Made by a program: the position numbers and the translations under genes. A DNA stretch of 64,000 nucleotides, taken from NCBI GenBank assembly GCA_902729315.2, contig LR746264.1:436501-500500 (forward strand), in the 5' to 3' direction. The stretch comes from Spirodela intermedia (Eukaryota; Streptophyta; Magnoliopsida; Alismatales; Araceae). Positions 25,381 to 45,500 of the stretch are shown here, piece after piece (within the stretch, counting starts at the first letter, position 1; every line of letters starts with the position of its first letter). The notes beneath the pieces were generated by a model, which did not search any database, was not told the origin of the DNA, and was given only the letters and a program-made list of their open reading frames with translations.

Positions 25381-25949
25381 CTTCTTGTCCAGAGCTTCTG
25401 CCTTCCCTCCCCGTGCAGGGTCAGCAGAGAAGGGTTTTAGGCTTCAAAACCGACGGGAGGATCAATGCGGACAACGCTATAAAGCTGTGCCTGGCCAGTT
25501 AACTCCAGGTGCCCAGATGTCGACTTGCTGCTACCCCAGGTTGCAGGGAGACGGCGTCGACAGGGGAAAGGGGCGAGAGGTGAAGTGCGAGAGCTCGAAG
25601 ACGGGTTGGCAGTGAGAGAAAGAAGGAGAGCGTAGAGAGAGAGAGAGTGGAGAGGGAGGGGAAGAGAGATAGAGAGAGAAACAGGGAGGGGAGAAGAGAG
25701 GTTTTGCCTGCGGCGCCTCCGTAACTAGGTTTCAGAGGTTCGTTAACGGGCCGGATCAGAACCGGCCCGGACAAATCCGGGTGGAAATATTTCGGGCCGG
25801 GACCTACGAAAACCAGGCCCATTTATTATTCGGCCCACGTATGATTACTCCCACTTAGGGATTCGGCCCAATACGTGCAAACGGAATAGACTAATACTGA
25901 AAATACGGAAGGCGGGTGGAGAGGGACAGAGGAAGGGGGAGTAGGAGGG
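25381..25949. promoter_or_regulatory. Divergent promoter of Nrap and the coiled-coil gene
   Basis: A 569-bp head-to-head spacer. A purine-rich block of GAGA repeats at about 25614-25703 lies 235-320 nt upstream of the Nrap start and reads as a CT-rich leader on that gene's strand. GGCCCA motifs (minus-strand TGGGCC) lie at about 25817-25822, 25832-25837 and 25865-25870. Such site II motifs suit a ribosome-biogenesis gene. Confidence 0.6.
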
Positions 25950-28873
25950 ATGGGAGAGCAGGAGAAGCTGGGGGAGAGATGGAGGGCCGCCATCATGAAT
26001 TTGTCGGAGATGGGCGGGAATCTGGACTCCCTACAGAGGCTTGTGATGAAGAAAGCGGAGTTCGTGGACGAGGAGACCTATGCCAAGGCATCCCTCATCT
26101 CCGAACAAGCCAGAATCATCAAGGTTCCTCTGATCATTTTTTCTTCGTCATATTTGCGCATTCATTGACGTTTTTAAGGTTAATATTTTTAATCTTGATC
26201 GGTATGCTTCTCGTTTGTTGTCATTTGCCCAATGTTTGTGTTTTTCTCATCCGTCTTCTGAACAGAGATTTTCATTTGTACGCGAATTTGGGGGTTTTTC
26301 TTCCTAAATTTGATGGTCTTATTGAGAATGGGATATGATCTTGCATCGTATTCTAAGTTTTTATGCCAGAATTTCTGGGATGAAGAACGAGCTAAATTGT
26401 GCACGGTTGTGAACGGCCTAGAGAGTGATCGCCGAATTCGATTATAATAGATGCTGCAACGAGATTTTAAACTCAGAAAAATCGCGTAAAATTTATCTTA
26501 GGATTATTTTCATAGGTGAAATGCAGTCATCCTAGGCAAGGCATTCGTAAATCACGGATTAGCTACCTTAGATAAGTTTGGTGCCTGCATTTGTATTTCA
26601 CTCACTTCATTCAAATGCTATTTTCTTCTGTCAAAAGGCTTGAAAACATTGTACCAGTTCATGCACCTTGCCAATATCCGAATATAATCAAGTAATTCCT
26701 ACCCGATTTGGTGGCTTTGACAATTGAACCCGTACTCTGTTGTAATCATTGTGTGGGTCATTGACGTGCCTCTGTGTATTAGTGAGTGACATTACAGTTT
26801 CCTTGAAGCGTGGAGATAGATCATTTTAAATTTAAGAGTTTCAAGTTCCCAGTTCTGGACTAAGTAAGTTTTTGGCATTGATTGCCATGAAGGTTGTACG
26901 GGTTTTCCATCGTATGTCATAATTCCCTCCTACATTGGCTTACATGGGAAGTTATCTCTGAATTTTGTGCTGAGCAATAGCATCTCCAGTTTCTAGCTGC
27001 ATGAGCCATTTTTTCTGCTTGTTCAGGGGGTCATGTCCTTCTACTCACTGCACATGACTAATGATTAGCCGTTTTTTTTTGGGTGTATAGTTGGCCGAGG
27101 ACCAGGTCACCTAGGTAAATGGTGAGAATAGAAATATCATTTACTTTATACCAACCTCCCAGAAGAATGTTTTTTGCGGCCACCCATCTTAATGGATGAA
27201 GAAGTCAGATGATTTCAGCAATGCATTCAAGTATCCAAAAGACGAAAATGGCCAGAAGGAGAAGTGGAAGAACTTTATTATGGGATAAAAGGGAATGTAA
27301 GTGACTAAAATTGAAATATTTTTTCCAAACGATCATTCAATGTGCTTTAAGGAAATACACTTGTTGACGCTCACTCCAATATCACTTTAATTTAGAAACT
27401 AAATAAGCTGCTACTATGCTATGCACTATTATTTTGTTTCCTGTTCGGAGATCTCTTCCAGATCGCTTAACCACCAAGCTAAGAAAAATCGTGCTGATAT
27501 TATCTGAAACATGGCTCATATTTAATTGATGAAATAAATGGGTGTTGGATTCGTACTTATCCTGCATCTTGTAAGTATACTGTCGGCCTATTCGCCCATC
27601 TAATTTGTTCCATCTATTTATAGTCCAAGATATATTTTTTTAAAGCGATCTTAGATTATTTCATGTCACTTTTAATGAAATAGGCATGACCCCTGTATCA
27701 GATAATAGTATCTGAAATGATTTCCAAACCGGAAACAAACCAGTAATGTTTGGTTATGGTCCCCTATTTGATTTCTTCATCAATGTAATATCAGAGTGAC
27801 TGTGTGTTTTCTTGGGACACATTTAACACCTCTTTGATAACTATTATTTAAATCTCCATTTTTACAAAAAAAATTATCCTTGATAGAGTTTACTTCTCCT
27901 TTTGGCCGATTTCGTCTGATGAATACCTGAATTCATTGCACTGTATCTTTTTGTGGTTTTATATCTCCATTCATTGGCCTTAATGACTGCAAAAAGCCTT
28001 ATGTTATGGATGGTAGGGACCTTGAGACCTGGAAGGCGCATCTGTGTACACTCTTTGTAGAATTTAAATGGACTGGAGACATTGAATTATAGTCCGTTCA
28101 TCGTGACATCAGTAACCAATGAGGATTCTCCGCTATTAGCTCATATCCTTGCACCTGGCTGTTCCACTTGCTGGAATAGTTCCCTTCCATCATTCAGCAA
28201 TGGGTGTCTGTGTTCAGGCTCTTCAGCAGAGGGTGGAGACTTTGGAACGAGAGCTTGATAATGCTATTGCAGCAGCAGCTCGTGCCCGTTCTGAGAAACG
28301 ACAGGTGGAGGCAGCACAGCGGGCTGCTGAGCTGCGTACCCAAGATGTTATAAAAGAGCTCGAGAACACCACAAGTATGGATCACTGAGATTATTCATAT
28401 TTCTAATCTTCAAATGAATGGAATCATTTTCTCATCTCTTGTGCTATAAATCATTGATTATATGCAATTGCCAAATGAAACAGTTTACGACATGCTCACT
28501 TCTCCTTTTGGGTAAACAAAATATATTATTTTTTCATTTGGTTAATTTCAGAGGAAAAACGGTAGAAATGGTATCATATTTTAGTTGGAGGCCACTAAAA
28601 AGATGGAAAACCCCAGGATTTAAAATTTAATGTGTACAAACATGGTAGTTTATCATTGATGCTTCTGGAATTATTCGAATCATGTGGTTTCTGATGATCG
28701 ACATTATCTTACTATAGTGCCCTGATTTTTTTCTTATAGAGGTTTTTGAGTTACATATGGAAGAGCTGCGGGCAAAGCAGGAGGTGATCTCCAGGAAAGA
28801 CAGCGAGATCAAAGTCTTGGAAGCTATAATCCAGACGCTTGGTGGAAAGGAGTCAAACAGCGGAAATGACTAG
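25950..28873 (+). CDS. Small coiled-coil plant protein, 154 aa, function unknown
   Basis: Exons are 25950-26123, 28218-28374 and 28740-28873; 154 aa. The N-terminal 58 residues (LGERWRAAIMNLSEMGGNLD onwards) lead into a near-continuous coiled coil (LQQRVETLERELDNAIAAAA, KVFELHMEELRAKQEVISRK) that ends LEAIIQTLGGKESNSGND. Heptad-like Leu/Ile/Val spacing and dense Glu, Arg, Lys and Ala support a coiled coil. There is no signal peptide or membrane segment. From memory, similar unnamed proteins with the LEAIIQTLGGKES end exist across angiosperms; some are labelled tropomyosin- or myosin-like only because of the coiled coil. The first intron is 2.1 kb, unusually long next to the tiny coding region. 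A partner or scaffold role is plausible but not shown. Confidence 0.82.
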
Positions 28874-29579
28874 CCCACTATGTGAGCCCCCTAATCTCCA
28901 AAGCTGGAAGTCCATCCCCTCACACACACACACACACACACACACACCACTAGATCTTCTCCTTCAGGAGTGTGCCTCCTTTTGGATTCTTCCTTCATGT
29001 TTGAGGAGCTGTTTTCATCTGCGATTTATGAGGTCATGAGATTTAGAGAGAGAGAGAGCAGGGGTAATTTTTCTTAATCACTGGGATTTTACTCAACTTC
29101 TGCACCATTTCTCCTCTGCAGTGAGCACATATGAACAACAAGGCGCTGATGGCCCGGCAGATTTTTGTGGCACATAAACTGGGTCTATACCCACCGACAC
29201 TCAGCAGGGCGGGGGGTTTCAGCAACGCCAGTATGAATCGGATGTACCGTGATGACACCATCTCAGGTGATGAGGGAGAGTTTATGTTCTCATCCAAAAA
29301 TTCATACGGGACGACGCTCGAACCCTATGTAGCTTTGTCAGTGTGCAGTGGCCCCTCCCTCTCAGCAATGCCCACTTGCTAAAAGACCTTCCATTAACAC
29401 TTCTCTCTCTCTCTCTCTTGCTCTCTCTCTCTCTCTAGCCCAATTTCTAAGGTTTTTCTAGGGTTGGGTCCTTGTTAAAGGACGCCCCATTTTGTAAGGG
29501 ATTTGATGGGTGAAGAAGAAGGCATGATGATGGTGTCTGCTGCCCGGACCTAGAAAAAGTCAACCCCATGGGAGTGACG
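28874..29579. other. Convergent 3' flanks with microsatellites
   Basis: Tail-to-tail spacer between the coiled-coil gene and the CDC48B-like gene. It holds a (CA)n run at 28921-28947, a (GA)n run near 29044-29059 and a CT-rich run at about 29402-29438. An 83-codon ORF at 29131-29382 on the plus strand has no recognisable domain and probably lies in the 3' UTR. Confidence 0.5.
28921..28947. repeat. (CA)n microsatellite
   Basis: About 13 CA units in the 3' flank of the coiled-coil gene, 48 nt after its stop codon. Confidence 0.95.
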
Positions 29580-35379
<5,800 letters not shown>

Positions 35380-36565
35380 AAGAACACTCGTCCCAGATAG
35401 ACCAAGTTGATCTCTTTATCTTCAAATCTGGGTGAACAGCACAAGTGAAAGCTGAGATAAGTAAAACTGGGTGAAGCAAATAAATATACTACGCGGCAAT
35501 GCCAATTGGGCTCTAACAACGTGAAGACCGAAAATAGGATGCTTGGATTTTCCCTCTGGGAGGGGCGGTGTAGTCACCATGCTCAAATGAACAAGAAAAG
35601 AAAACGGAAACGGATGAGGGTATGAATCAGAGAATTTTCATTCAGAGCTTCTTTGATCAGTTCCTTGGTTTGTCATTACTGCCCTCCTCAGTTCTCCAAG
35701 AACTCTGATAAGCGATACCGGCAGAGGTCTTCCCCATCGGCTCTTCTCCCTCAAAAGAACAGATTCATGATGGATTGGACTTGAGCGTAACAAGGAACAA
35801 GAAAGAGGAACGCACCGGCGGAGGCTTGCGCCCTGCAATCGGACCCAAAGGTCCCGCGTACTCAGATACGGCGATGATGGGATACGGAAAAACTATCTAT
35901 CGACCGGTGGTTAAATCCGAGCGAGCGAGCGAGAGCGAGAGCGAGAGAGAGAGGCCATCACCGACTACGGCTGTGACGGTGCGGCCCGGCGTCGACGATA
36001 CCCCGACGGCCGTGGTGGCCTCCCCGCAATGCGGAAGCAGGAATATGGGCAACGAGCCAGGGGTCTTCGAACTCAAATGGCTTCGGCGAGATGGGTGGAA
36101 ACAAGGGTTTTGGGGAGTGTCGGAGCTTGGATTGCAGCCAGACGCGAGTCGAGGACGGGGGGGGCGGGAAGAGAGGCTGCGAGGGCTCCGCGCGGGAAGA
36201 AGGCGGGCTTTCGGGCTGGACATTCCGAAGCCCGAGCTTCGACCGGATTATTCTCGGGCCACAACAACCAGGCCCGAAAAATACGTGGGGGGTTGATCGA
36301 GGTCAGTTGACCCCCACTGGAGATCAAAGCCCCATAAATGAACCTCAAGGAGACGTGCTTCGTGTTCGGCCTGGATATGTACCGGGTCGGGCTCACTCAC
36401 ATCATAAAGTTTTGGGCCCAAAAAATGGCCGGGCCGGTAATCATTAACGTGATTACTCCTTGATCAACGAACTATAGCAGCCATCTCATCCCACCACCAC
36501 GAAACCCCATGAAAGAAGAATTCATCATCAGATCCCCATTAGCTTTGATGCCAAAGATCTCAGCT
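35380..36565. promoter_or_regulatory. 5' flank of CDC48B-like gene and 3' flank of ASNSD1-like gene
   Basis: A 1.2-kb tandem spacer. A GAGC/GAGA run lies at about 35921-35953. GC-rich sequence at 35990-36250 creates overlapping ORFs in several frames (such as 35775-36296 plus) that have no domain content. TGGGCC or GGGCCCA motifs near 36413-36435 are too far from the CDC48B start to be assigned with confidence. Confidence 0.45.
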
Positions 36566-39500
36566 TTACTGTCGCCGGCTGACGGCGGCGCCGCCGGCAG
36601 ATGCCTGGTTCGCTGCCCGGTTGCTCCCAAAGTGCATCCTGTTCGACTCCCTCGCAATCCTCGACCCAAACTGCAGACAAGTGCCAACCCATGATGGTGA
36701 GCTCAGCAGGAATGGGCCTACTTTCCAAGTATAGAAAGAAACTCAGTTACGGAGGCATTTCGTTGATAGAGAAGAGAAAAAGAAAGGATCTTTGGAAGCT
36801 GGGTCTAGTGAGAGAAGGGGCTCCCTGCTCTCCTCTGCTCTGCTCTTGTAGAGTTTTCACCTGGATGGCCCTCTTGGGCAAGACGGAGGCTGCTTCCAGA
36901 CCCAGCAGCCTCGCCACCTGCAAGAGAGAGAAGGATCGTCACGCACAATACTCCAGTCTGGGAAAATCGGCCAAGCATTCTGCCATTACTTACTTCTCTG
37001 AGGATCTTCTTATCACCTCTCCCAGCAGGTTGATCGAGCTCTGCAATCTCCCGCAGAGGGATCTCCAGCAAGGTCTCGACGACATCCTCGTCCAGAAATG
37101 GGAATCTGGCCTGGATGTTCATACCCATTTCGGGAATCAGGACGGCGGGCGGCAGGTCAAGAAATAGAAATCTTCGAGGCGGGCGTTACCTCCTTCCCAT
37201 GATCGGAGATGCAGCGGTCGTCCCTCCCCATGTTTCTTATCCAAATTCTCTGCATGTCCAGCCTCATCTCCTCTTCCAGGGCAGCCCAGCTGAGCAAAAC
37301 AGGGATCAGGCGGCGAGGCATGCAAGAATACTCTGGTATTCATACTAACCAAATTGAAGGCAGAAAAAATCCAGAAAGTAGCAGGTCAAATTTATGAAAG
37401 ATCTCACCTCTGTGTCGTCCATCGGTTGATCTTTCAAAGTAGAGAGAAGAAAATATATTACTTTAAATGATCATTGCATCAGAGGAAGGGAGCAACGAGA
37501 GATAGATCCCACAGATGATCTATGATTCATCAGGCTGCAATCAGGTCACCATTGGCAATACTGAATCTGGTCTCAGACTGGCGTGAATATCATCCAATTC
37601 GGAATTGACCCAGTTTAGGTTTACATGGATGGAAAGAATCAAAGAAGAGAAATAGTTCATCAGAGGGTATAATTATTTGGTAATGTTTCTAACATGGGAA
37701 GCGGCAATAGCATTAGAACAACCGGATCAGGTTCATCTGAAGAGAATAACTAGAACGCAGGATTAATCCAAAAGAATGAGACTAATTGTCTCAGACAGCA
37801 GAACTTTGGTTTCAGAGGTGGTGGTTTTATTTAATCCAAAGAAACCTCTACTGAAAATGGAGCACGAACAAAGACAGAGACCAGTTGGATACCAGCTCTC
37901 AAAGCATCACATTCTGGGTTTGTTTGTATATGGATTGTAGACTTTGATCATTCGAGAAAGACATCAATTATGTTCAATGAGATCTGAAGCACTTCATTAT
38001 TTTACAACTGCATACATATCATCACATTGATTGCTCTCCAGGCAGAGAAACTTCAGAGAGGAAAAAAAGAATAAAAATTTCATACCCCCCAAGCCTGTAC
38101 TTGGTCCTGTGCCGACCATATCCAGCGCATTGCTCGTCAGCGCCAGCACCAACAAGAAGGATCCTAGCAGTTGACTTGTACTCATAACGACAGGAATCTC
38201 CAGGAGGATTGCAAAGCGCCCCGTCCACAAACCCTTCTCCTCGGGCTGCCAGCCATAATGCAACTCCAATGTTCAGATCCTGAGAGAAGACAGCTACATG
38301 AGCTCTCTGTAGTCAAGTTGGAATCACGAAATTCGTGAGTACATAGTCTCCCATTGATTGGCAATTGAGAATTTTTCATGCATAGCAAGCATGCCATCAT
38401 CAAACTTTAGGGTAAACTAAATCGTGGATGTGAGAATGATGACAGAAAGCTACAACGGTCACTGGGTTTTACTGGGTTCTCTGCCCGCATATGCTTGATC
38501 TTTTGTACAACTGGTGTCGACATAATGAAAGTTCAGGTCAACAGAGAACTAGGATGTACAGACCACTACAATGTTATGCACTCTTATTTAACGTGAAAAT
38601 AACACTATATAATGCAACTGAGAGCTTACGAACGAAGAAAGAAAAAAGGAGCCACCAGGAAAGGCATTTTTAAATCCAAATAAATAGCAAGCAATGGCAG
38701 CACCCTCTCTGCATAAACAATAGGATTTTGGAATATTACCCGCCTCCATCTTTAGAAATTCGCTCCAGAGAAGAGCTCAGAAAGATTGGCAGGGCTATGG
38801 CAGAGGATTATGGGGGTAGAAACATTCAAGCTTACGAGGATAGTGGCCATCTGTTCACATCACATTTAAACTGCGGTTTTTGGAATTTCAATGAACTGAA
38901 TTCTTTTGATATGTAGCTGTTCATGCACAAGCTTATCTGAGATTATTTTATGTAGAAATTTCTCCTCCATGTAATTATGCATGGATACTCCATCATTTAA
39001 TATCCCATGCCCTCTGGAATTTAAACCGGGATTGGGTCCTGGATCAGCCAGGTTTGGTCCACGCTCAGATATCTTAGACAAGAGTAAGAAGTTACTTCTT
39101 TACTAGTTATCAGGGGTAGGTGCATCTGTACTTCATAAAAATAAGAAAAAGGAAAAAAACTTGTTGAAATAAGAATCTTTTAATTCAAGCTTCCAATCCC
39201 AAAGTTATTAGCTGTCTCTTTTCTATTATTTTTCCCTGATTCTTCCTCTACAGAAAAAATAAAGGTTGTCAATACCGAGGCAGACCTTTAGCCGCTAATC
39301 CATCTCTGCCTAAATTTCTTTCTTCACTTTCAGCGGAGGAAAGGAGCTTCCACCTTAAAGTTGAACCCACTCAACCCCACACCGAAAAAGAAAAAGGAAC
39401 ATTGTGATGTACAACACCCAATTCTCGCAGGAATCTGCGATGCCAAACACGCCAAGAGAATCTCCAAGAGAAATATTTTTCCAGCTATACGGGGAAGAAA

Positions 39501-42500
39501 TAGACAACATTGAATACCATGTAGGTTTTTGCTGGATGTATGAGTGACATTACGTGCCTGGTTTCTGACGCCAAATTTGATAAATCACCATCAATTTCTA
39601 CAAGTCGCCATCTGCTGGCAAAAAATAATCATAGGTTAAAGAGGCAGACTAGCTAAAAACATGTCCGAGTTCAGGTTCTAATCATGCGATAAAAGGCAGA
39701 AAGAAAGGAGCACGTAAGAGGTTTCAAAGAACCCCAAGATCAGGTGTGTTCAATGAAGGCAGAAAATATCCATTAAACCTTCTGAGGGTCCAAAAAATTC
39801 AATACAACCTTACGTGAGCCTGAAGCCCAGTGGTCAGAAGAACTGATAAGACCCCATTCGGACATAGAGCCAAATGGTAAAGACCAGATAAAATCCCAAC
39901 GTGGACTTACATCTCTATGATCCAATTCAGTGTAAAGTCGTTGAATTGACTTTATCCTATAGTCTCCTCCAATGGAGTTTATCCTATAAATTGTTGAGTT
40001 TTCAAACCACATTCAAACTTATATGTTTATGTCATCACTTTAAAACAGTTAATCAAAGGCATTCCATCGTCAAAAGGGTATACTAGCACTGATTTTAGTT
40101 AGGGGGAGGATCCAAATCTAAACCAAACTAAAAGGCTCAATCCACAAACGGGGCCCAATAAGAAATATATTATCTCAAGTTTCTCAAAAAGATGAAACAA
40201 AACAAGTTTTTCCTTTCAAAAATTAAAATTAAATGATGCAAAAAACATATTTATGTCCCTTAAACCTTCCATTAATTCTCCCCAATTACCTTTTTTGTTA
40301 AGTCTTCCTCTCTAAATTCAAGAAGAAGTTGAGGTCACCCTTAAAAAGCAATAGATTCATGAGACCATCTGATCTGGGAGTGGGAACTTTGATCAAACTG
40401 AATACGGACCGATCTTCAAAATAATAGTTACACCTATTTTTATGACAACGAAAATAACTAAACCCAGGAATATTAGCCAGCATGACAAATAGATCAAGAT
40501 GACTGCCAGCCGCGTATGTAGCAACAACAATGAAAATGGATGAAATTCATACAATAAGACCCCCACAATACATCATGAGTGATTAGAAAATGTAAAATTT
40601 TTCATACACTAATACCTTCTAGATGGAGCGATCCTTTGAAGTTCCTTCAGTCCGTCCTTAGCAGAAATTCTATCAGGAGCAACAAGTCCATCGAAACTTA
40701 CATTTAGAAGATCAATTTCATCTGTGAAGGAGTATTGACGCTATTTATCAAAACAAATGATGACATAGTGAGCTAATTTATAATGCAGACGGGCAATTTT
40801 ATAATAATCTGAAAGCAATTTACTTGCGCAAATATTAAAATCTTTCCATGAATGTTTCCATAGATTTATAACTTAATTGATGTTTAGAGAACAAAATTCA
40901 AGGCAAACTCAATTTTTAGTTTATATGAAATGAACTCTTTAAATGCCACAAATACAATTGTGCAAGTTGGTATAAGAAGGCAACATAATGTTGACATTAC
41001 ATTGTTGATCCAGACATTGGTGTGATAGAGCAGCAAGTATCATAGAATCCAATCCTCCAGAAAATAAAAGCGCCAAAGGTGCAGGTTTTTCTTCTGCAGT
41101 CTGACAAAGATTTGTCTGTACGTCAACTTAAATAATAAAGAGAAATGAAAAGGAATGATTCAACTCTCAAACAAAAGGACACTATTTATTGCTATTATCA
41201 CTCCATCACTGCTCGTTAAATGTATACATTAGGAAAAAGAAATACAGGTCTTAGCATAAATACATATTAACATTATGTTGATGGTAGAAGAAAAAAAAAT
41301 TGAAGCACTGAACTAAAATCTGAAACAACACTAGAAGAAGGAAGTAACTACAGACCCCCCAAGGCATTCTCGGCGTGGAAATGATTGTATGATTAGGCAA
41401 GGCGGTGGATCAGATATCAAAACTCTGATAGTGAATCGTAAATTGTTGAGTTTTCAAACCACATTCAAACTTATAACGAATCAAAATTCTGATTTCCTGA
41501 AAGAGTGTATACATATCTGCATCCAGACGAGCGGTAGCAGACAACTAACTATTCTTTAGCCAGCTTGACTATTCTATTATTTTCCTATATGGTTTCTGAG
41601 TGAATCATCCGACAGTGATCCGTTCCTTTCACAAAATATGGCTCACAGTGTTGCCTGAAGCAACAGATAAATCAATATTTCTCTCGATGAAAGAGTGATC
41701 CTTTACCCCAATAATTCGTCAGGCTATGAATATCAAAGAACTTACACGACCGTATCTCCAAGGCTCAGTAAATGGTTCCCAACATTGCATTAACGGTCCT
41801 CATATGACGACCGAGTGGGGTTATGTGGTTTAAGGCAGAGAGGGAATTCTGCTGCAGCTTTGAATTTATACAGATGTTGTGCTTCACTGCATACACGAGC
41901 TTTTTAGAAAATATAAATGTGTACGCTTTTACAACATCGAAAATACAACATTTTTACCTCCATCTGAATCAGCCTCATCCAGAAAAATTTCAAAATCAAC
42001 CAGTCCAATCCCCCAATAAAATACTTGTCTAACCAATCCAATTCTCCAATACAATACTTGTCCGATGGTCACATGACCATCTTTGCTGGATATCAAAATA
42101 CATGTTAACATATTTCTTCAACAAGAGCATCAACCACAATTTCACAACTCAATGCCTAATTTTTTTTTCAGACAAATATCAAGATGCTCACCAGAGTGAT
42201 CAGACATTTTTAATGGCGCCTAACATCACCCAAATTTAACATAGTACAATGAAGTTCACAAGACTATCATGTGAATTTTAGCACACTGCTTTCTCTAGCA
42301 GACCCACTGATGAAGACCCAGCTGCGACGTTAACGGATTTCATAAATTTTGACGGATAAATCAGAAACTTTTTGCCTCATGTATTTTAAAGATTCGTGGC
42401 GTTTATCATTTGAAGAAAGAACCGCAAACACATGGGAAAATGAGTGAAAAATGATTATAGGGCCAAATAAGATGACTTTCTAGCAGTGAAACCTTAAACA

Positions 42501-45500
42501 TGGTCAGAGAGGTGCGACGCGTCACAGATTCTCTGAGAGAAATCAGCAGCTTCTGAGCAGGATGAAAGTTTCCTGAATTCCAAACAGAGATCAGTACCAC
42601 AGATATTGTGAGAATCGGAATTTTACACTAAGAAACATCGTGTACCTCCAGGAACTTTGCTTTGGTTTACAAATGGAACCTCCTCATGCGAACTGAAACA
42701 AATCTCTGGCCAAGAAGGCAAAGCGTGCTCCTCTCCAACGAGCACATGTGGACAAGACTCTTTGGGTTGAGAATCCACAGGTCTTCTCTCCCATTTAACA
42801 AGATTATTCAGCAAGGCATTTGTCCATTCATGTTTCCGTATTCTAGATATGAGGCTCTGCATACTTCCCAAGAATTTGTCTTTCGAAGCTTCCATGCATA
42901 AGCTATATATACCACAAGAAAGCTCCTCCCAATCATAAGCGCCCGGAATGTCAACACCTTGATGATGTCCATCTAATAAAACGCCACCATTGGTTTATGT
43001 TACAGACGCATTATCACATTAATGTTTAATGTAATGCACCATATTATTCATCAATTGCCATACAAAGACAGTAGGCTAAGAGCCATCGAAAAGAAATGCA
43101 CGCATGTAATCAGTCTGACTGGAATGGATGAACAGAAAAAATTATATCCACTATTGATCCATGAAAAGAGATCATGCCATACCAGAGATTCCTCTGACAG
43201 ACCAGAATGGTGAAACAGAAGATAATACAAATTGGGGGTCATTCTCAGTTGGCCAGTGAACAAGGAGACTTCTCCTTCCAAATGCATCACGCCCAAACCA
43301 TAAGGTCCTTGACTTTGCCTGGAAAGATTATTGAAGGAATGAGATATGGCCACACCAAAATCAAAACCGGTTTCAAACATCATTAAATGCTCATAAGCAA
43401 GAAGCTCAAACTACATGATAAAGAGGGAACAAATAGTACCTGCCAGTAAATCAATGCCCATGGCCCTTTAACTGATGAAAGAATGTCAGGAACAGAAAAT
43501 TTTCCCTCTTCAACACAACGGTCTTTGTGGTCTCCACATTTTTCCAGTGTATCCAAAAGAGTTTCGCCATCATTTTTATCTCTATCAACATGAATTCCTC
43601 CAAATATCTCACCTATAGATACAAAAATATCAGCTAAGAACATCGAAAAAGAGCAAAAGAAGAAAGATGAAATATGCAAACAGAAACCCATAGGAAATGC
43701 CAATAAATGAGAACCAAATCGGTATCTCTGCTACTATTCCTCGAAAAAAAATATTAATAGAATTACTCAATAAAATGAAAAGAATGGGCCCAACACAATG
43801 TGGTGAAAAAAATCCAAATCGCGACACAGTATACGAATGTATCGCCAGTAAAATATTTGCTGTGTAGCACTTGTATACACCATTGCTGCCAAAACTACAC
43901 TTAAGTAGTTTCATTGCAGTCACCTACGGGTGGGATCAGGAGGCATAAATATGGAGATGAACAGAATCATTGAGAAAAAAGGGGGTCAAACTTATCATGC
44001 ATGGACCATGTGTTCTTAGACAAAGGAAACTAATCATTTATAATATCTCCATCTACCTAGCCCTCTGGCATTACGTCTGCCAGGTAAACTACAATAGCTG
44101 ACCACCAGAGGTCTTTATGATTCCAATCCATGCAAGATCAAAGGCAACACTAAGAAGAAATAACTAACTGTCCTAGGGCATAACTCGTATAGAATTGCTA
44201 AAAAATTGAGTTTTCATTTATTGCTTAAATGCGGGGATGCGGGACGACTTTCTGCCAGCTTATAAAATGTGGCATCAATGCACGTAGTCTCTGTTTTGAC
44301 TTTCTACCAAAGACAGAACGCAAATATGTAAAATGGAATCAAAATAACAGACGATAATATACACAAAGATTCAAATTAGTTGCATCAGAGTGATAAGTCC
44401 CATTAGTATTTGAGGCAAATGAAATACCATTGTACACAAGGATATTTCCAGAACCATCGACTAAGGGTTGAGCAGCGGGATTGATTCCTCTAAGGTGTAA
44501 CGTAGCTCCCAAAAACTGAAGTCCAATAGTATGACTCATTTCCACCTCAGAAACATCGCGCGGAGAAATAACTTCAGTCACAGAGTTTCGTTTATTCTCT
44601 GCGTTGAACAGGCAGTCCACTTTCTTTGTTTCATTTCCAGTGCCCAACTGCGTAACTTCTAACTTCGATTCTGAACTTTTTATTTCCATTTCGCACGGCC
44701 AAATTGATGGCAAAAGTCCATTAGCAGAAACAACAGATTTGCTTGACTCTTTACTCGAGAGAGAGATCCGCTTTTCTTCAACAGCACTATCCAGTTTTTG
44801 CTGAAGAAGAACCTTCTTGCTCCCTATGCTATCAGGACCACGACTAATAAGAGCTACTCTGAGATCATCTACCAATAGTTCTGGACCATGCACCTGAATA
44901 CAAGTTGTCAGACTGCCGCAATCCCCAGAGCATGAATAAAAAATCGAATCATTTCCGTGAACAAAAGCAGTGAAGAGTATGCTATCATCGCATATTTGCA
45001 TGTGTGGCATATTTTTAAGTTTTCTATGACAAGACAGACAGAGTAATATGCAACTTAACCAATAAAATTTATCAAATTATTGTTATTTCCAGATAAGAAG
45101 ACTTCAAAACCAAGAAAAAAAAGGAGTTCCAAGCAAAACGCCTGAAAGGGTGCACCGAAATTCACGTCAATGTTGCCACTAAAAATCAAACTCAGTCATC
45201 TTATGACATAAAGGTGGCATTGGCATTACACTGGGGTCAACGTAGAGTTGTCAAAGCAATAATGGTTTTCATTCAGACAAATTACATTATTAATCAATCA
45301 TTAATTACTCTTTCGCAATATTGCTTTTTTAAAGTTGGCAAAGTTTTATTTGAAACGTTACATCGGCCAGTCTGCATTCTGCAGCAACAGGCTTCTCACT
45401 TTTTGCAGTCGCTCTCAGGCTTATATACCACATCCAACAGGTAAAACCAGCGGACTATTTTAATTTTGTAAAGGTTCTGAGCAGGCAATATTCTTCCATG

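Noticed and set aside
29131-29382. 83-codon plus-strand ORF after the coiled-coil gene
   Set aside because: No domain recognised, bounded by microsatellites, and the upstream gene already ends in a conserved stop at 28873; likely 3' UTR.
35775-36296. 173-codon plus-strand ORF upstream of CDC48B
   Set aside because: GC- and GA-rich sequence with several overlapping open frames on both strands, no domain and no splice partners.
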